Shown one piece after another: positions 1 to 11,240 of a stretch of DNA of 64,000 nt. Within the stretch, counting starts at the first letter, position 1. The number at the start of each line of letters is the position of its first letter. This DNA comes from Gnomoniopsis sp. IMI 355080 (taxonomy: Eukaryota > Ascomycota > Sordariomycetes > Diaporthales > Gnomoniaceae), in assembly GCA_027946555.1 (NCBI GenBank), contig JAPEVC010000050.1, positions 1 through 64,000 on the forward strand. The letters run 5' to 3'. The notes beneath the pieces were generated by a model that did not search any database, was not told where the DNA came from, and saw only the letters and a program-made list of their open reading frames with translations. The position numbers and the translations under genes are program-made.

Positions 1-2
1 CA

Positions 3-452
3 CCTACGCAGCCACCCGCCCGGTATAGCAGACCATTTGAACAAATGGCAAAACGGCGCCAAGCGCAAACATCTGCGAGTGTGCTCAGTTGCAGACCGCA
101 ATCAATTTTTTTGGGGGACGCAATCAAGAAGAGAAATTTGAGACTGATCAAGCTCATCCTGAAATCTGGTATCGATATCGACAACAGGGACGATGAAAGG
201 ATGACTCCGTCCAACAGGGCGATTATGATCTCGTTAAACTTCTCTTGGGCTCTGGAGCCAACGTTGACCACACTGGGCATTGCAATCTTGTTCCACTCTT
301 AGCAGTCTTGGCCAAGAATTACTACTACTGCCTCTGGGGACTGAGGGGCCCGAAAGTAACGGAGGCCAGCGAGGAAATTCGCTGGACCCCACACGTCATT
401 ATGGCCTTCAGCTTGTGTGCTGTCAACATTCACAGAGAACGCAATGTAGTGA
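3..452 (+). pseudogene. ankyrin-repeat protein relic, frame-broken
   Basis: The ankyrin-like consensus is spread over three reading frames. The frame open from the left edge (codons at 3, 6, 9...) gives an ankyrin helix pair (AIKKRNLRLIKLILKSG, then DIDNRDDERMTP). At about 205-217 it switches to the frame that reads GDYDLVKLLLGSGANVDHTG. At about 330-360 it switches again to one reading GGQRGNSLD and RHYGLQL, which resembles the start of a further repeat. No single frame carries more than about one and a half repeats. No start is certain, because the first frame runs off the window edge, so the relic may be the 3' end of a gene beginning outside. A spliced live gene is possible but I see no good splice sites at the switches. 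Ankyrin proteins are common in fungal accessory DNA and often decay. Confidence 0.55.
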
Positions 453-459
453 AACAGTG

Positions 460-2847
460 ATCTCTGCCGTTTTGACGGTAGGCGCCAAATACCTTCCCAC
501 CCAAATCATTTCGAAAATGGTACCACCTATAAGGGTAGGGTTTACGAATTGATAAATGCTGTACGGCTTGTAAGCATTCTGCTACCCGATAATAGCGTAC
601 TCAAGACTAGATCTTGAGATCATCTGAACCTTCAGCACCCCTCCCCTCTCCCATCTCATATCCTCAACGTTCTCTTCCTTCTTGATCAAGATCCTTGCAC
701 TACAACACTGCCTAACTACCACCTAGGTAGTTAACTAGTCATTCAATCAACAGCCCAAGCCGCCAGCCGAAACTGGAAACATCCTGGCGCCCTTACCGCG
801 CGGCTCTACGCATAAGAAAGTGATGCATCATCACCCCAAGTCCACCTTAGCAACGACACCTAGACCCTCTATGCGGAAGAAAAAGGGGATAAGATCCCTA
901 TTATTATACACGAGGCGCGCGTCTACCGAAGAGTATATCGGCTGAAGCAATAAACACCATGGCATAGGAGTATCCTTGTTCATGTAATTGATGATCTTCT
1001 TGCGGCTAGACTCCTCTGTTGCTCGCTTCGACAAGTAGAGGGTCCTCTTGTAGAGTACATAGTGTCTCATACCCTATTGGCGTGAGACACACGTAGGCGA
1101 GCCCACCCGGGGGGGGGGGGCAGAGGAAGAAGACGTTTCTGCTTAGCAATCTTCATCATCTACGTAGCCATTCGCTTCTTCATTCCCTTGGCCATAAAAC
1201 ATAAACACAAAGTACCCCTCCAGCGCAATTCTTCAGCTCACTCGACAATGAGGGAAAGGATAAATATCCACCCGGAAGGTCGAGAGACGAGCGAGCAAAA
1301 TGCACCTGCTCGGCTCTGAAGAGAAAGAACAAGAGAACAGACAAAAGGATTCGCAGAAATTCCAATTCCATGGTCCCACAAGCATCTTTCGGACGTGTAT
1401 GAATCAAGAGGACAAAAGGACCGAAGTGACTCGGAGGAGCCGTCATCCAGTATCACCAACCAAAAAATCTCACCTCCTCATCCACCCGGCACCGCGCCGC
1501 AGAAATAAATCAAAGCCCCTCCTCTCTCTTGGCATCAATGGACCAGACGAAGCCTCATCCTCAATAAATCCCTCACCAATCTTCTCCTCAATCTCCTCCC
1601 ATCGAACCCTTTCCAAATGAACAGTGACCTTTTGCCAATACGCGAATTGTAATCTGATCACCCCCTCCTCCCGGGCTCCGAACAGAGTGCCTAAAACATC
1701 ACTCCCCTTCAAAAAAAGACAAGAAAACGGAAAATCAGTTGACGGAACCAAACAAAATGAAATTTCGGAAGATACCCGGGTTCTGGTGATAAAAAGGCTA
1801 GGCATCTCATCTTTTGAGACACGTTTCGAAAATGGGGGGCCCTGTGAGGGCGAAGAGGAAAAGAGCATGAAAAGACCAGATCAAACGTAGTAGCAAAGAA
1901 GGTCCAAAGTCAATTGTTTTGGGATTGATTTGAGTTCGTGATCGAGGCTTATGTGTGTGTGTGCGTCTGTGTAAGGTTTTCCTTGGCGCAAACCACGCCG
2001 AGAAGAATGACTGCGTCTTGGTATCAACGTTTTTTTGTCTCCAAACGAACGACAGCTGAGATTGTCGTGGTGGCCGGAGCATTCGGATCACAATGTTCTT
2101 GGCTTCCCCACCCTTCCAAAGAATCAGAAGCTTTTGGCTGTCGTTTTAGTGATAACAAGACGGCTATGTTGATGAATACGTATGTGTCACTCACTTCACA
2201 GACAGATAGATAGTCATGTACAGGTAGAACAAATTAAGTAGGTGCTTGTTTTTCAGTAGGTGTACATTTTCCTCTATGTACAAAAGATGATTGGCAAGGA
2301 GCCTGGCTAAGCAATCAAGCTGGGTACAACACACAACCACCGAACCCTAATCTAAGGGCTCTCTTTCGTGCCTGGGCTGAAGGGATAAGAGGGTATGATC
2401 ATCTCTTCTTCTTGTGCCTTCGGATTTCCTCACTACACTCACTCGCTGCAACTCCTTAATGAAAGGAGAGACAAAACGAGGGCGGGAGAAGCCTCGGGTG
2501 ATCCCAAGGAGAACCATCAACCACTCTTGCCTTTGTTTCGCCATAAAACTTCCTCCCCACGTGTTGCGCTCTCTTTTCACAAAAATTGTCCGTATTGACT
2601 CGCTCGGATCTTTCCGCGTACCTGTACCAGGTAACATATTTATCTCTCGTGTGTGTGTGTGTGTGTGTGTGTGATGGTATTGTCGGTTTTATATACAATG
2701 ATAGAGATAGATATGAAGATTTGTTTTCATGTCATGTCGTTCAATATGCCTCGTGGGTATGGGTCGTGATATGTGTGTGTAGAGACGGAAGTTAAAAAAA
2801 AGAGTGGATATCAAAGACATGGGTTCGAAATAAGTGGTTGTAAAATA
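460..2847. other. spacer, no convincing gene
   Basis: This holds a G11 run near 1108-1118, purine/pyrimidine-rich stretches and a (GT)12 microsatellite at 2649-2673. Two minus-strand open stretches (831-1070 and 1470-1868) have some protein-like composition but no recognisable domain and no supporting splice structure. The right-hand part is probably the 3' untranslated region of the minus-strand gene that ends at 2848. Confidence 0.5.
2649..2673. repeat. (GT)12 microsatellite
   Basis: An uninterrupted GT dinucleotide run just downstream of the stop of the minus-strand membrane-protein gene, so probably in its 3' untranslated region. Confidence 0.9.
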
Positions 2848-4959
2848 TCATAGCGCATAGCCCATCTGTATGCTTCCATTTCTGCTCGACCGCCTGGAGG
2901 ATGACGACGACGAAGGCTTGCCAGCATTAAACGAGTTGAACACATCAGCGCCAGAGCTGCGCCGACTAGCATCATATCTTCCCGTCGCGGCAGAACCAAC
3001 GTCTGGACCAGGATCACTCCACTCCGCCAACGTCCCTTCGCTGATCCCGCTCGTGTACTTGGAGCTGCTGTCACTCAGATGGCGCGTGTGCGCAGGAGCA
3101 GGCCGAGAGAGGATCCCGGGGCCGAGACTGCCGATGCTCATCTGGTATTGCTGGGAGATGGACCCGCTGCTGCTCACACGGTCGGCACCAGCAGAGTCAT
3201 ACATGGCGCGTGACGTGTAATTTGGAATGGACCCGGACACTTGACTGGAGAGCTGCTCGAGGTCAAACGGGTCCGAGCGGAACTTGTCGCGCTTGGTGGC
3301 GAAGCTCTCAAAGCTGGCCGCGCTGACTTGGCTATCACGATAGAAAGATTGGCCGCGGCTCGCGGCAGCGGCAGCAGCAGCACCACCGGCGGGGGTCATC
3401 TCTTCGTTGACGACGCGCAGGCCGCGGAGATCGTAGGCTTTGTTCAGGTTAATGGTGGAGTCGACAGATTGGCCCCTTGACCGGCGGATGTCGGCAATAT
3501 AGGTCGCAGGTTTGCGTGGGATGGGCTCCACGACGGCGTTGGCGTCGGAGAAGGGGTTGTTGGCGCCCGAGGCCATGGGTGGACCAGCCCGTGGTTTGTT
3601 GGAAGAGGACACGGCATTGAGGTCGCTAAAGGGGTCTTCGCCAAAATCGAGGTTCAGGCCACCTAGGCCCGAGCCTTCGCTGCCGCCACGGGTGCGTGAC
3701 ATACGAAGTCGTTGGGCCTCGCGGTCGAGTTCGTTGTCGTCCATGTTCAGCAAGGTCAGGAAATCTGGTTTGTTGGTAAGAGGTCTCGAGCCAGGCGAGG
3801 ACCTTTGCTTTGCTCCGCCAGCAGCAATACCACGCGCAGCAAAGATGTCGTTCTTCTCATCGCCTGCGAGCTCCTGCTTTCCTGACCCCTTGAACCGAGC
3901 CCACAGCTCCATGATGCGTTCCTTGATGGACATGTCGCTGTCATCCCGTGCGGAAAGTGCCGACGAGTTGTTCCTGGAGTGGGTATTGACGGGAGAAGCG
4001 TCCATAAATTGTGAGTTGCCCCGGTTCATGTCCACCGAACGACCGCTCGCGTGGCTCGAGGCGCTGCGCACGCTTGCACTGCGGGCGATGTTGTCGAAGC
4101 GACCGCGGACGCGGCCATATTGGGCCCTCAACGCGGCCTTGACCTTTGTCGACCGCGGTGTGGGCCCTATGCTATCTCGATGAATGAGGTAGGGGCCCTT
4201 TTCACCGCGCACATCACGGCCAAAAGACGGGTCCGCAGACAGCGGCGTGAGGAGCGTGTCTCTCCGCTTCTTGGACAAGCGCCTCCTCCAGAACCAGATA
4301 AAGAACGCAATCAAGCTGATGAGCGCCACGCCACCAATTACACCACCCGCCACCGCAATCGTCGATCCGTTGCCATTACTTCCACTTTTACTACCATTTC
4401 CAAGCCCTGATCCTGCTGATGATGCTGAAGCCACGCCCGTTGACTGTGCTCCGGCCGTCGGTGACGCCACGAAGGGTGTTGTGGTTCCTGAACCCAATAC
4501 CTCGCTCTGGGCCGCCTGGGACGGAGTCGTCGTGGCCGTTGCAGTGATGGCCGGGGCCAATGGCGTCGTTGTCAATGCTGCAGTGGAGGTAGTGTCAGTT
4601 ACACTGGCCTGTGGGGGAACAGCAACGGCCGCAGATAATGGAAGCTGTGGGGTTGTAGTTAAGGTTGATGATGACGAAGATAAAGACGACGATGACGGCT
4701 CCTCTGATGACGAGGCAATGATAGAAAATTGGCCTATCGAAGCCGAGGAAGTCGTCGCTACCACAGGTGGCGGCGTATTTACAACCGCGGGAGCCGGCGC
4801 CACTTGGGCTATTGAAGAAGTTGTAGAGATCAGAGACGTAGAAAACGTGCTTGTCGTACTCGTTTGTGTGTTGATGTCTGTTCTCGGCAACGCAGTACAT
4901 CTCCTCCCTTCCAATGTCGTGATAAAGGCCCCCAGGGGCAAATTTGGACTTGTAGCCAT
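2848..4959 (-). CDS. Ser/Thr-rich single-pass membrane protein (Mid2/WSC-like layout)
   Basis: A single-exon protein of 703 aa. Residues about 25-190 are very rich in Ser, Thr, Ala and Pro and look heavily O-glycosylated. A Gly/Ser/Asn linker leads into one strong transmembrane helix (about 201-224), immediately followed by a basic stop-transfer cluster WRRRLSKKRR. The remaining 470 residues are a Ser-rich cytoplasmic tail without a catalytic domain that I can see. This is the layout of fungal wall-stress sensors (Mid2, Wsc) and related proteins of unknown function. No cysteine-rich WSC domain is present and the N-terminus is not a clear signal peptide, so insertion may be signal-anchor type. 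The ATG at 4959 gives the longest ATG-started frame. Exact function is unknown; surface sensing or cortical anchoring is inference. Confidence 0.75.
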   Translation of the reverse strand: MATSPNLPLGAFITTLEGRRCTALPRTDINTQTSTTSTFSTSLISTTSSIAQVAPAPAVVNTPPPVVATTSSASIGQFSIIASSSEEPSSSSLSSSSSTLTTTPQLPLSAAVAVPPQASVTDTTSTAALTTTPLAPAITATATTTPSQAAQSEVLGSGTTTPFVASPTAGAQSTGVASASSAGSGLGNGSKSGSNGNGSTIAVAGGVIGGVALISLIAFFIWFWRRRLSKKRRDTLLTPLSADPSFGRDVRGEKGPYLIHRDSIGPTPRSTKVKAALRAQYGRVRGRFDNIARSASVRSASSHASGRSVDMNRGNSQFMDASPVNTHSRNNSSALSARDDSDMSIKERIMELWARFKGSGKQELAGDEKNDIFAARGIAAGGAKQRSSPGSRPLTNKPDFLTLLNMDDNELDREAQRLRMSRTRGGSEGSGLGGLNLDFGEDPFSDLNAVSSSNKPRAGPPMASGANNPFSDANAVVEPIPRKPATYIADIRRSRGQSVDSTINLNKAYDLRGLRVVNEEMTPAGGAAAAAAASRGQSFYRDSQVSAASFESFATKRDKFRSDPFDLEQLSSQVSGSIPNYTSRAMYDSAGADRVSSSGSISQQYQMSIGSLGPGILSRPAPAHTRHLSDSSSKYTSGISEGTLAEWSDPGPDVGSAATGRYDASRRSSGADVFNSFNAGKPSSSSSSRRSSRNGSIQMGYAL

Positions 4960-6257
4960 GACGAAATGTGAGGGTGGTCGTCTACCACCATGTGAAGAGG
5001 CGATTCCAGTCGCTATAAATCTGGTGTCGAAATTCGAGTGTCACCTGTCTCCAACAGGGGGAGAAAGGGAATATGACAAAAAGGCCACCTCTCAAAGGGG
5101 CGTAACGAAAAGAACACCAAGGCCTCTCGGGCCGTCAAACTCTGGCCTAATTCATCCAGGTGAAGGATGCTGCGCTTATCGGGGATGTCGACGAGAGGAG
5201 AGAGGGTGTGTGAAGCGATCACCAGCTCGAAGGGCGTCTGGTGAGTGCTGGCTTGCTTGCTGCTGGCTTGCTGAGGAGGAAGGGGAAGAAACAGCCGCAG
5301 TCGACAAAACCGGTGGGGCTGGCGGTGATGATGTTTTGTTGGAAAGAGTGGGCGAGAAGAGAATGTAACAGACCCAGCGACACGAACGACGAGGAAGTGT
5401 TGGAGGTTAGGAGTAATTCAGTAGATCAGATCAAACTGGTGCGGATTGTTCTGCGACAGGGCAGGGGGCGCGTTGAAGTGTGTATGCATGGAGTCGGGAT
5501 GAAGAGGCTAGAAAACACAGCAAAGGACGGGCAACGGCAGAGTTGGGACAAGAGGTTCCGGTGCCGAGAGATGCAGATCATGAGGAAGCCAACAAAGGCT
5601 GGGCATGGTGGTCGTGGTGGGTGGGTGTGTGTGAGTGTGTGTGTGTGTGTACTCCGTAACGAGGGATCTGCCCACAGGTGGTGAGCAAGGCGCACCGTGT
5701 TTGACGTCCGTGGGGTACAAGGCTGCCATTGGCCCAAAGCGGGGAGAGATGCAACCCACCGACAGGTGGCCCTAGTCCAGCGAGATGCCCTCTTTTGGGG
5801 GGTGTCACCCGGGTGCCCTGGTGCCTATGAGGGTTGTGCCATGGTGGGTGAACCTTGGCGCCCGTGGCCTTCCCGCTTCGCTGTGCGAACCCCTGTCCTG
5901 CGACAACTTTGAAGCATCCGACCTTCAGGGGACCACGTCGTCAAGCCCGAGCCAAACCACTTCCAGCATCGTGCGGCGTTGTTATCTTCATGGACCAGAC
6001 TGACTGCATTGCAGCATGTTGGCTGTGGTGTATGCGTTGGGTTAGTGGCAGAGTCGAACTCGACACAACAAATCCATTCCATCACATTACCTACATAATA
6101 TGGAAATCAATAACAAGTGGTTGACTTAAGGTTGGCCAGGTACGCACTAGGTACCTAGGCGCATGTGGAGTTCTAAGCGACGTTCTTGTACCAGGTCTGC
6201 AGGTCTCCGAGCCGAAGAGCCGCCTGCAACGTGGATTGCAGCAAGGGATCACTCATG

Positions 6258-6285
6258 CCTGGGCAAACCTGGGCACGCCTGGGCA
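6258..6285. repeat. three CCTGGGCA copies at 10-bp period
   Basis: Identical 8-mers begin at 6258, 6268 and 6278. The near-helical spacing would place each copy on the same face of the DNA, which suits a regulator site but could be chance in a GC-rich stretch. Confidence 0.6.
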
Positions 6286-6783
6286 GCCGGGCGCCGGGGC
6301 AGCGAGAAAAGAAGAGGTCGTTCGAAGGAAACGACCTTGGATCTTAGCCAATTGTGGAGATGTTTTACGTTCTGGCATCTCGTCTTGTCATTGGCTACTT
6401 CCCCTTGTGTGTCTGCTTGCCATGGCTTCCTATTGGTCTTCTTTCCTCCCAGGGTCTAGACTGCATGACGGTGGACCACGGTCTACCTTGTTGGTACATT
6501 CTCTTTCCAGCACGCGAGGCTTGCCCCGTCTGTCTACTACGCCCCCGTTTCCACACAACCATTGGTGATGACGACTTCATCAACCTTATACAAGCACAGC
6601 CACCTGCGGCACACAAGCGCATCTGTCTATATACTGCGTAGTATACAATCCTATGCATGCGACAACTACGTGCGGTGAAATATATTTAACTTTACCGGCA
6701 ACTTTCATGGGCGCAAAGCATCACAACTGTCCGCGGTATCTCGCATAGGAGTTCCTTGGAGGAGTAGAGATATTTACTGTTTT

Positions 6784-6805
6784 ACCAGTGTACTGGTGTA
6801 CCAGT
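6784..6805. promoter_or_regulatory. tandem dyad ACCAGT-gt-ACTGGT-gt-ACCAGT
   Basis: Three alternating 6-bp half-sites with 2-bp spacers form two overlapping inverted repeats. It resembles a binding site for a dimeric regulator, but no gene start is close and the factor is unknown. Confidence 0.3.
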
Positions 6806-8950
6806 GCATTGGCTCGGCACTTTCCACTCGATCAAGGGCTGGGCTCGAACCTTTGCACAGCTTCGTCCGATCATGTTCGACACAATGCTGTTCCATGATA
6901 CCCTACACGCATCACGCTCTAGGTACTCCGTACAAGGAAGTGGGCACTGCCGCAGAAAAAATACATAGCATGCATGCAACAAACTGTCAACTCCGTTTTC
7001 TTCCTCTTCGCTATAAAAGAGCAGCAGCAACGCACGGCCATTTTCTAGTCACGCGATGCTGGGAGAAACATTAGATGCTCTATTCCACTCACGAACAGCG
7101 TCGCAGAAGTTAGATTTTGTTCCGATCTCTCAAAGACTAAAGAGACCCGTGGTTCCGAAGCAACGAACTCATGTCTTCGGCAAACTTGAGCTTCCTTCTT
7201 TATGCCCGGTTGACCATCTCGATTGCAACACAAGTACCAGGTAATCCGTACCTTTGGGCGGCATTTGCGAGGGTATTTACACCTCCGTCTTATTCCCGGT
7301 TCCTGTAGACTGGCTGACGAGACCATCACTACCTTGGGTAACGACCGCGACACTGACATAAAATCCGCACACAGCCCTGACATGCAATCCATACAAACTT
7401 TCATTCCTGTGTTGCATACCGAATTTGGCCATTGAGACCTTTGCTGAGCGCCGTATATAGCAAGATTACACATGATGTGATTCGCTTTGCATTTTGCATC
7501 GCCGAGTGCAAGTGCACGTGCAACTCTAATGGTTTAGTTTGGTTCATGTCTTGGGATTGGTTTCTTGCCGGGTCTAAACGATCTGCCGCAGATCACACGT
7601 TGATCTCCCATTCATCACCACACGAAGTTTTACGTCTCAGAACGGCATCACGCCTTGCCGTGGCCTCGGGACTTGTCTTATAGCACTTCGTTCACGTCGG
7701 TATGCTTGCTTGTCACACAGGCTTTGACAAGTGCCAGACGAGTCAACCTCTTACCCTGGCAGGGCTGACGCCGGCAAACTATTTTCCACGATACTGCGTA
7801 GTAGTCGACCCAGCAGCGTCTCGCTTGGAATATCTGTCCTTGACTCGCACATACTGCTCGCTTACAGTTCAACGGAAGAGCAAGTAAACTGTACGGGGGA
7901 TAGGCCCGGGAAGCCGGCCGTGACGAAATTCAAATTTGTTTCTGGGGTTCCTTTCCCCTTTCCAAACAAACTTACTTTTGAATACAATTGTAGGTTACCT
8001 GATAAAGGCTCCCAGCTTGGGGGTTAGGGTAAAGATGGGCTGAGTCAGTAACCTCAAGTCATCCACTGGCTCATCATGCTGTATTTTGCTCTACGTTGAA
8101 ATCAAGCCAAAGCAGAAAAGACAAGAGTCAGCTCCCAGTCCTTCAACACCATTATCATCAAAATCAAATATTCATCACTTGTAGAGAGTGTGTTGGTAGT
8201 GCAGCATACACACACACACACATACATACAGTAGATCCATACAAATTATGGCGGCAGTTTCAATATATGCATCCCTGCAGGGGCGGCTCAACCTGTGCAA
8301 CCTGTGCAATTCGTGGTACTGTCACACGACCTTCACCAAACCTCACTTGCATCGCCATCTTCACTTTCACCTCTAGTGGGGAATTCCTGCACGTTGACAC
8401 AATCAGAGTGAATAAAGATCTTTTGTTGGCACTGCTATCTATACTTTCACAACCCACTCAAATTGGTTGATCAACAAACAACGGCGATCGGGTCTTTCAG
8501 TATCGCGCCAGCAATCTTCACACGCAGCGGTTAGTTATTGCTCGACCTCGCTCAACATCTGCCGATCACGCTCGACCCTCAAAAGACGATCGAGCTACTA
8601 CCAAGGATCCAAACCCAGAGTACTCGAAACGGTAACTCATCGTCAATCAACCGCGCTGCTCTCTCGAAGATCCCTACAAACACCGCATGAGGATCACTGT
8701 CTGAGGCCCGAAACGAGGTCACTGCTACCGCACCGCCCAAGCCCAGCCATTCTTCACCCACGTGCGGTGATGGCATCGTGTTGATGCTCAGTTGATGCCT
8801 CGTCTCGTCCCAATCGACCGATCTCGTCGATCTACCGTCTCTTCTAGGAGCCTGTAGCCAAGGCAAGGCTGAGGGGAAAAGGTCAAAGCCTCTGTCCAAC
8901 ACACACTGCAGCTGATTCGCCAAGCTCGTCCCAAGGTCGCGTTGCCCATC

Positions 8951-11240
8951 ATGTTCGGCAACTTATCCCACCTTAGTAAGCACTCTCCCTCCTCCTCGTA
9001 CAAACAGCACTTTCACAAGCATCAACCACCCTTCTCTCTCGAGTTCGATCTGCCTTTTTCCAGTCGTGCTCTTTGTTGGGTAGCCTGGCGTATCACAATG
9101 CCCAAAGCAGGTCATCCAGTCAAGATCTGCCATCTGGTTTTCCTTCATCCGGTCAGAGGGCCCTGGTGGGCGTTATGCCATGAGGTTTGTTGCAGGGCGA
9201 GCAGGGGTCCTCATCGTCCGAGTGTGCTTGACAATGTGTGATCGACTTCGCACCATATTTTGCCCCAAACACGTCGAAGAGGTGCTCAATCCAACCCTAC
9301 CTCTCTCGCATTTGCTCTTCCTCTCCCTCGTGCTCATACCTCTCGTGACCCCTGCCTGTATGCCCTAGAAGCCTGTTTGCTGACACATCTGCTCAGTTCC
9401 TGCCGCTCCGTCAGTCAATGTTGGCCCACCAAAGGATGTCCCACCACCAACGCCCATCCATCTACCCGAGTGTCGGCCCCGGGCTAACGACGCTGCTTCG
9501 GCCGGGTCCGATCCTATCTCGGCCGATACGTCCTCACCCCAACTGACGACAGTTCTTCACAACCTCCTTCGCCCAGCAGATCAAGTCGACATATCTCATC
9601 TCGAACTTCTCGGTGTCCATGTGGTACCTGATGCCGAGGTGGCGGATCTCATTCCTGATCCCTCCTGCCTCCCAGACTTTGAGAAGTGGGATACTCTCAC
9701 GCGGGAAGAGGCTCAAGCTGATGATGCGGAGCCTCGCCCGAAACTGTGCAATGGCAGAATCTCACCAGGTGCTTCGAAATACGTGGATTTGCGGCAGGGT
9801 CTTCTCACCGACAATGACGGTGCCTTCCGAGCGGTGAGAAGGGTCGCCCCACGGCCTGGAGAGCAGTATGTAAGACTGGGCTACTGTCACGAGTTCTTCC
9901 GAAATCTCGAGGCCATTACGGCGTTCTGGGACGACACCTCGGCGAAACAACCATCCCAGTCCGCAGAGAATAAGCCCTCTGACAATGGAAGCGAGGACAT
10001 CAACAAGCCCACAGAAGAAGACAGCTCCAGCTTCTACCGCACAAGCGCCGGCACCACCATGCCAGCGCAGTATCGCACCACGCTTCTCACTTCCTTCCTC
10101 AAACTCGTCACATACGACTTCTCCTGCAGCATCATGTCCCGCCAAGGCCCCGAGCCACGCCTGTATATCAAGTCCCCCGTGACTACCCCCTCATCATCCA
10201 GGACAACAGCCAGCAGCCCCAGACACTCCTACTTCTCCTCCGGCTGTAGCTTTCTCTTCCGCATGCCCCTGGACCGCGAAACCGCCAAGCGCGGCATCGT
10301 CGACGGGCCCATCGCGGCCATCAGTCCGCGCCACACCACGCTCTTCCCGCCCCGCGGCAAGGAGCGCGAGTCGGTGATTGACCTGTCGCGCGAAGTCATT
10401 GCTGCGCTCATCACCGCGCAGAACCGCGCGCGTGAGGGCAAGGCCGAGGAGCGGATTGGGAAGGATGCGTGGTGGGCGACGAAGCCACGATGGGGTGGCG
10501 GGCTCGGCGGGCCGGTGGGAAAGGAAGAGGAGTTGTTGGAGGTAAGGGATCCGAGTGCCGTGGTGCTGGGAGATAAGGATGAGAAGCTGGCCAGCAGCAA
10601 CGTGACGGTTGAGGGCGAAGGGACACATACCGCTAAAGAGAACCCTTTGCAAATGACAGGCTCATTTCCATCCTCTTCCTCATCATCACCCGTTCTTCCC
10701 TTCCCCAGCAAGTACCGCGGCCGCAGCATCAGCAGCGGCTCCCCAACATCATCGTCCTCTTCCGAGCGCTCCTCACCCTCATCCTCCACCACACAGCCAC
10801 CCAACCCCAAACGCCTTCGCAAAGGCCTCGCCATCTACGACGCCTACCGCATGGTCCGCCCGCCCATGATGCACTGGGACCCCAAGACACGCTACACCGC
10901 CATCGGCCGCCAACGCGGCGCCCACTACGACGACATCTTTGTCATCAGCAGCCTCTTCCACCACGTGGCCATTTTGCGCGTGCGCGTGCCCGACACGCTG
11001 CTGGCCGTCCTCGCCGGCGCCATCCCGGACCCGGGCGTGCGCGCGCGTGGTCAGGTGGCGGTCTGGCGGACGCGGTGGTTTGATTTGTTTGTGGCGCAGG
11101 ATCGGGTCGATGCGATGAGGACGCTTTGGGGTGTGATGGCGTATGCGATGAGGAAGGTGGAGGAGGAGGACACAGAGGGAGAAGGAATGCATGACGGCGA
11201 CGGCGGCGAGGCGGTGAAGAAGGGTGGTCCGAGTCGCTAG
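8951..11240 (+). CDS. conserved-looking fungal protein of unknown function
   Basis: Proposed exons are 8951-8975 and 9397-11240, giving 622 aa. The second exon is open back to 9384 with no ATG before its conserved-looking start, so an upstream exon is needed. The join uses donor GTAAGC after nine codons (MFGNLSHL plus one base) and acceptor CTCAG at 9392-9396, with a CTGAC branch just before it, and it keeps frame. The protein has a proline-rich N-terminus and a globular part around residues 60-190. A Ser-rich low-complexity stretch at about 400-470 separates it from a C-terminal globular part containing MHWDPKTRYTAIGRQ and a tryptophan-containing repeat. I see no catalytic motif, membrane helix or signal peptide, and I do not recognise the family. 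The 421-bp intron is long for this genome and the first exon is the least certain part. Confidence 0.65.
8976..9396 (+). other. 421-bp first intron (proposed)
   Basis: Bounded by GTAAGC and CTCAG with a CTGAC branch point at about 9379-9384. It contains several pyrimidine-rich tracts. It may hide an alternative first exon. Confidence 0.5.

Larger units (their letters stand above)
4960..8950. other. 4-kb spacer with promoters and simple repeats
   Basis: No coding region is supported. It should contain the promoter of the minus-strand membrane-protein gene and the promoter and leader of the gene starting at 8951. It carries a TG-rich microsatellite (5621-5650), three CCTGGGCA copies at 10-bp spacing (6258-6285), an ACCAGT/ACTGGT dyad (6784-6805) and a CA-rich run (about 8208-8222). 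The open frames here are short and lack codon or domain signals. A TGAGTCA site lies at 8041-8047. Confidence 0.6.

Noticed and set aside
1470..1868. 132-aa minus-strand frame, partly protein-like
   Set aside because: No start context, homologous motif or splice partner; probably untranslated flank.
4247..5368. 373-aa plus-strand open frame, Val/Asp/Ala-rich
   Set aside because: It is the antisense shadow of the Ser/Thr-rich region of the minus-strand membrane protein, with no domain and biased composition.
8020..8030. GGGTTAGGG-like word
   Set aside because: A single copy, not a telomeric array.
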